Shown here: piece by piece, positions 61,433 through 64,000 of the stretch
How positions within the stretch are numbered: the first letter of the stretch is position 1
Layout of the letters: each line of letters starts with the position of its first letter
DNA from: Isochrysis galbana
Taxonomy: Eukaryota > Haptophyta > Isochrysidales > Isochrysidaceae
Assembly: GCA_018136815.1 (NCBI GenBank)
Contig: CM030931.1
Span: forward strand, 9,807,072-9,871,071
Length of the DNA: 64,000 nt
Reading direction: 5' to 3'
Program-made: the position numbers and the translations under genes
The notes under the pieces: model-generated
Told to the model about the DNA's origin: nothing
Database searches by the model: none
The model's input: the letters and a program-made list of their open reading frames with translations, nothing else

Positions 61433-64000
61433 CCCCCCCCCCTTCTTGCCCAAGTCTGCTTTCGTTTCGCGATCGCCGGTGGCAGAGTTGAGGTGTGCGA
61501 GACGCTTTGAAAAAAAAATCTTTCTGAAGATTCGGGGCTACTCGCCTACTAGCTATGGGTCACACCTGTGCCTTCGCTATCTACATCGCCCTTAACTTCC
61601 CTCCCTCCACCTCTTTCCCTGCCCCCCTTCTTTCCTTTTTCTTCGGTTTCCGGGGTCCGGCCTCGGTACACTACCTGGGGCCTGGTTCGGAGTGTGGGGC
61701 TCGGGCAGGCCTTTCGAGTTTGTCGATAGTGTTGTGTGTGTCTGTCCGTCTTCGTCTTGTTTGTGTTAGTTAGGTCTGGTTCCTAATGTCCCCGGCATCA
61801 ATTTTGAGTGGCGTGCCAAAGCTTCAATTGCTAAGGTTGTCTTACTCCTTGATCCCCTCGACAGCGTGGACGATCCCTAGCTTGGTGGTTAGTGCCACTA
61901 TCTCTGCATTGGGCCTAAGTCCGCCTTTGTCGTTTCTATTAAAGATGGGTCTCAAGTCGTTCATGTCTACCCTTTTCTTGGGTTGCCTGCCCATGCCCGC
62001 CTGGGCTGTTCTCGCCGAATCGGTTTCTTGTGCGAATAGGAGTGCTTTGCTCAGCAAGGCATATCTCTCTATGGTTCTTATCAGTATTGATTCCTCCGAT
62101 AATTTTACACCATCGTAGTGTATCCTATAGAAGTCCGTGATTATGTATCTCCACGCTAATAGGTATAGTATACATATCGCTTTCGGGGCGTCTCCTTTCG
62201 GGAAAACGAATAGGTTATCTACAATGATTTCCTCTCTGCTCCTTTCAACCTCAGGTGAGAAGCGTGCGACTTTATTTAGTTCGCCTAGGATGTTAGTTAT
62301 CCTGGGGCACTCACCTAGGTGGATCGAGGATTCCTCCGCCTCCCCACATATGCGGCATGTTTTGTTTCTGCCCGGAAAACGGTTATATGTGCCTACTCGC
62401 CTGTGTGTGATATGTTTGAAGTGCAAGTGCATGTCTCGCGTCGTTATCATTGGCGAGGTGTATAGCTTTGCGAGGTGCGCCCATGTGTCGCCTGAGGTTT
62501 GCAGTTTTTCCTCCCACTTGATCAGTCCCGTGTGGTGTTTGCGCTTGCATTTCGCTTGCTGGAGGGCCTCGGTGATATGTTCTACACTGGTGCCGTCCAG
62601 CGGCGTCTTGCCGTCTAGTGTGTATTCGTCTGCTAGCGGGTACTCTAGCCTCTTATTGGTTTTGTACCCTTCCCCCCAATGCGCCGGTGGGGATGGGTCT
62701 AGGTTCGTGGGTGCGGTGGGCAATCTTTTCCCGACTATGGGTGTGCCTAAGTATGAGAGCTCCGCCTCATACCACCTTCCTTTGATGCTCACGTAGTATT
62801 CCCCGTCTATTGTTATTCGCAGTTCGGGTGTCGGTTCCTCCGGAACGCTTTGGTTGCCGGTCTCCTCGCTTCTCGCTGGTGCGCCCCCTATTTCGGCCGC
62901 GCTGTCTGCCTCCGCCATCAACGTCGTGGCGTGTTTGACTATTATGTCCCATGTTTCTAAGAATTTGTCTCTTGGGATATATTCCCCCTGAAATTGTATA
63001 TACGTGTCGTTGTTCCTGAGGTATTGCGTGCATTCTTCGCTGCTATAGGGCGCGGTCGCCGCGTGGTCTTTGAATACGTTGTGTATGGTGTTGCATTCGA
63101 GCTTATTCCATAGCTTTGCCCACTTGGGTTTTATACTCGGTCCCGGGTGCGTTGGGCTACCCCACATGGGTTGTGAGAGTGCTCCTTCCCTACTTACTTT
63201 TAACGATGTGAGTTTTAGTTCACGGATGTTGTTTAGCGCCAGCTTCCAGAACGCGGGTAGTTTACTTGTGCCCGTTATTCCATCGGTGAGTTTGCTCGTG
63301 GGGATTGTCGAGAGGACCGCTGCCCTTCCTAAGTTTGTCCGGCAAAACCACGCGTCGAGCACTTGCTTCCACTGTGCTTGGCGCGCGTCTAGATAGTTTA
63401 GGATCCATTTTGCTTGTAGTGCTTTGACGTGGTTACCCCAGTCTAGCAGTCCCAGCCCGAGGTGAGGCCCTTTTTCCGAAGAGTTTTTAGTGGGAATCTC
63501 GGGATACTTTATCCATTGTAGCCTTCGTCCGGTGCGCGCGTTAGTCCACATAATTCTGTCCACGGATCTTTTGATTGCCGTATGGAATGATTTCGGGGCT
63601 GCAAGTGTCTGCAACCAGTATCTAGGGATAGAATATATAAGGAAATTCGCTACCTTCGTTTTCCCGTGTATAGATAGGTTGTTGGTTAGCGGTGCGTATA
63701 TAGTGGTTTTCTTCTCTATCTTGTCGGCTAATTTGCGCCAGAATTCCTTGATGGCCTGGGGCCCCCCTAACGGGACTCCCAGTATGGTCGCGTATTCGCT
63801 TCGTTTCAGCCACTTATATCTTTGGAATCTCGCGGGTGGGCGCTTCCTCTTCAGGGAGCCCATCCTCAGTCCTTCGAACTTTTGATCGTTGGGGTGCGAG
63901 ACGCTTTGATCTCCGACCCCAGTTCCCGTGAGTCTGCTGTCACATTTTATTTGTAGTGCATAAAGTAGGGTGGACACACCATGCGTGTGGTCCCATGGGA
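61433..64000 (-). mobile_element. L1-like LINE, ORF2 carboxyl part and 3-prime UTR (runs off right edge)
   Basis: An open minus frame 63977-61842 (711 codons, no ATG needed) continues beyond the window. It starts in the reverse-transcriptase thumb region: RYKWLKRSEYATILGVPLGG, KTKVANFLIYSIPRYWLQTL, DRIMWTNARTGRRLQWIKYP and GLGLLDWGNHVKALQAKWI, the block after the RT core in L1-type LINEs. Then come a linker, the zinc-knuckle CRICGEAEESSIHLGECP, LLAWRYIITDFYRIHYDG and a stop at 61842. The 3-prime UTR goes on to about 61520, next to a run of A on the plus strand. This is the only long uninterrupted copy here, so it is the youngest. Reverse transcriptase and endonuclease domains would lie to the right. 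Confidence 0.88.

Overview
The window is nuclear DNA of a eukaryotic alga, probably one with a red-derived complex plastid (a haptophyte-like or stramenopile-like lineage; the species cannot be fixed from sequence alone). The evidence is GT-AG introns that restore protein families exactly (GDP-mannose epimerase, copper amine oxidase, myosin), one GC-AG intron, a lumen protein with a stacked ER signal, transit region and twin-arginine signal, L1-type LINEs, and many long homopolymer and dinucleotide tracts. There are no bacterial operons. All gene models below were assembled by eye from reading frames and splice sites, so coordinates at exon ends are predictions.

Left third (1-24 kb). A GDP-mannose 3,5-epimerase runs off the left edge. 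It is divergent from a small lipid-anchored-type protein made of tandem 52-residue repeats. Next come a membrane-tethered GH5 exo-beta-1,3-glucanase, an unrecognised two- or three-exon gene, a degenerate retroelement stretch, a four-exon secreted copper amine oxidase with all catalytic residues, a Mutator-like DDE transposase, a zone of periodic palindromes followed by a roughly 300 bp GA microsatellite, and a large coiled-coil protein.

Middle (24-46 kb). Repeat copies and a cysteine-rich broken ORF precede a 1553-residue myosin with a PH domain and a changed P-loop. A very small three-exon gene lies upstream of it on the other strand. After a LINE relic comes the most interesting locus: two head-to-head paralogues, each a MerT-like twin-cysteine membrane domain fused to a heavy-metal-associated (HMA) GMGCxxC domain. 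They are bracketed by a 184 bp inverted repeat that also supplies the carboxyl end of two otherwise unrelated ORFs.

Right third (46-64 kb). An ER membrane protein and a thylakoid-lumen protein share a homologous 5-prime flank, which in one of them is split by a terminal-inverted-repeat insertion. A tyrosine recombinase relic lies between them. Further on is a 1063 bp foldback transposon with 18 bp inverted ends and an 8 bp target duplication, inserted in another repeat whose empty site is visible elsewhere in the window. A secreted-type SET-domain protein follows, then a mitochondrial-type CX9C protein whose intron (about 5.3 kb) appears to hold a LINE and a 745 bp repeat, and finally a LINE running off the right edge. 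A run of 100 N lies at 61101-61200.

The genes do not form one pathway. The shared themes are secretion or extracellular chemistry (GH5, amine oxidase, SET, ER protein), metal handling (the MerT-HMA pair and the copper enzyme), and repeated reshaping of promoters, introns and gene ends by mobile DNA.
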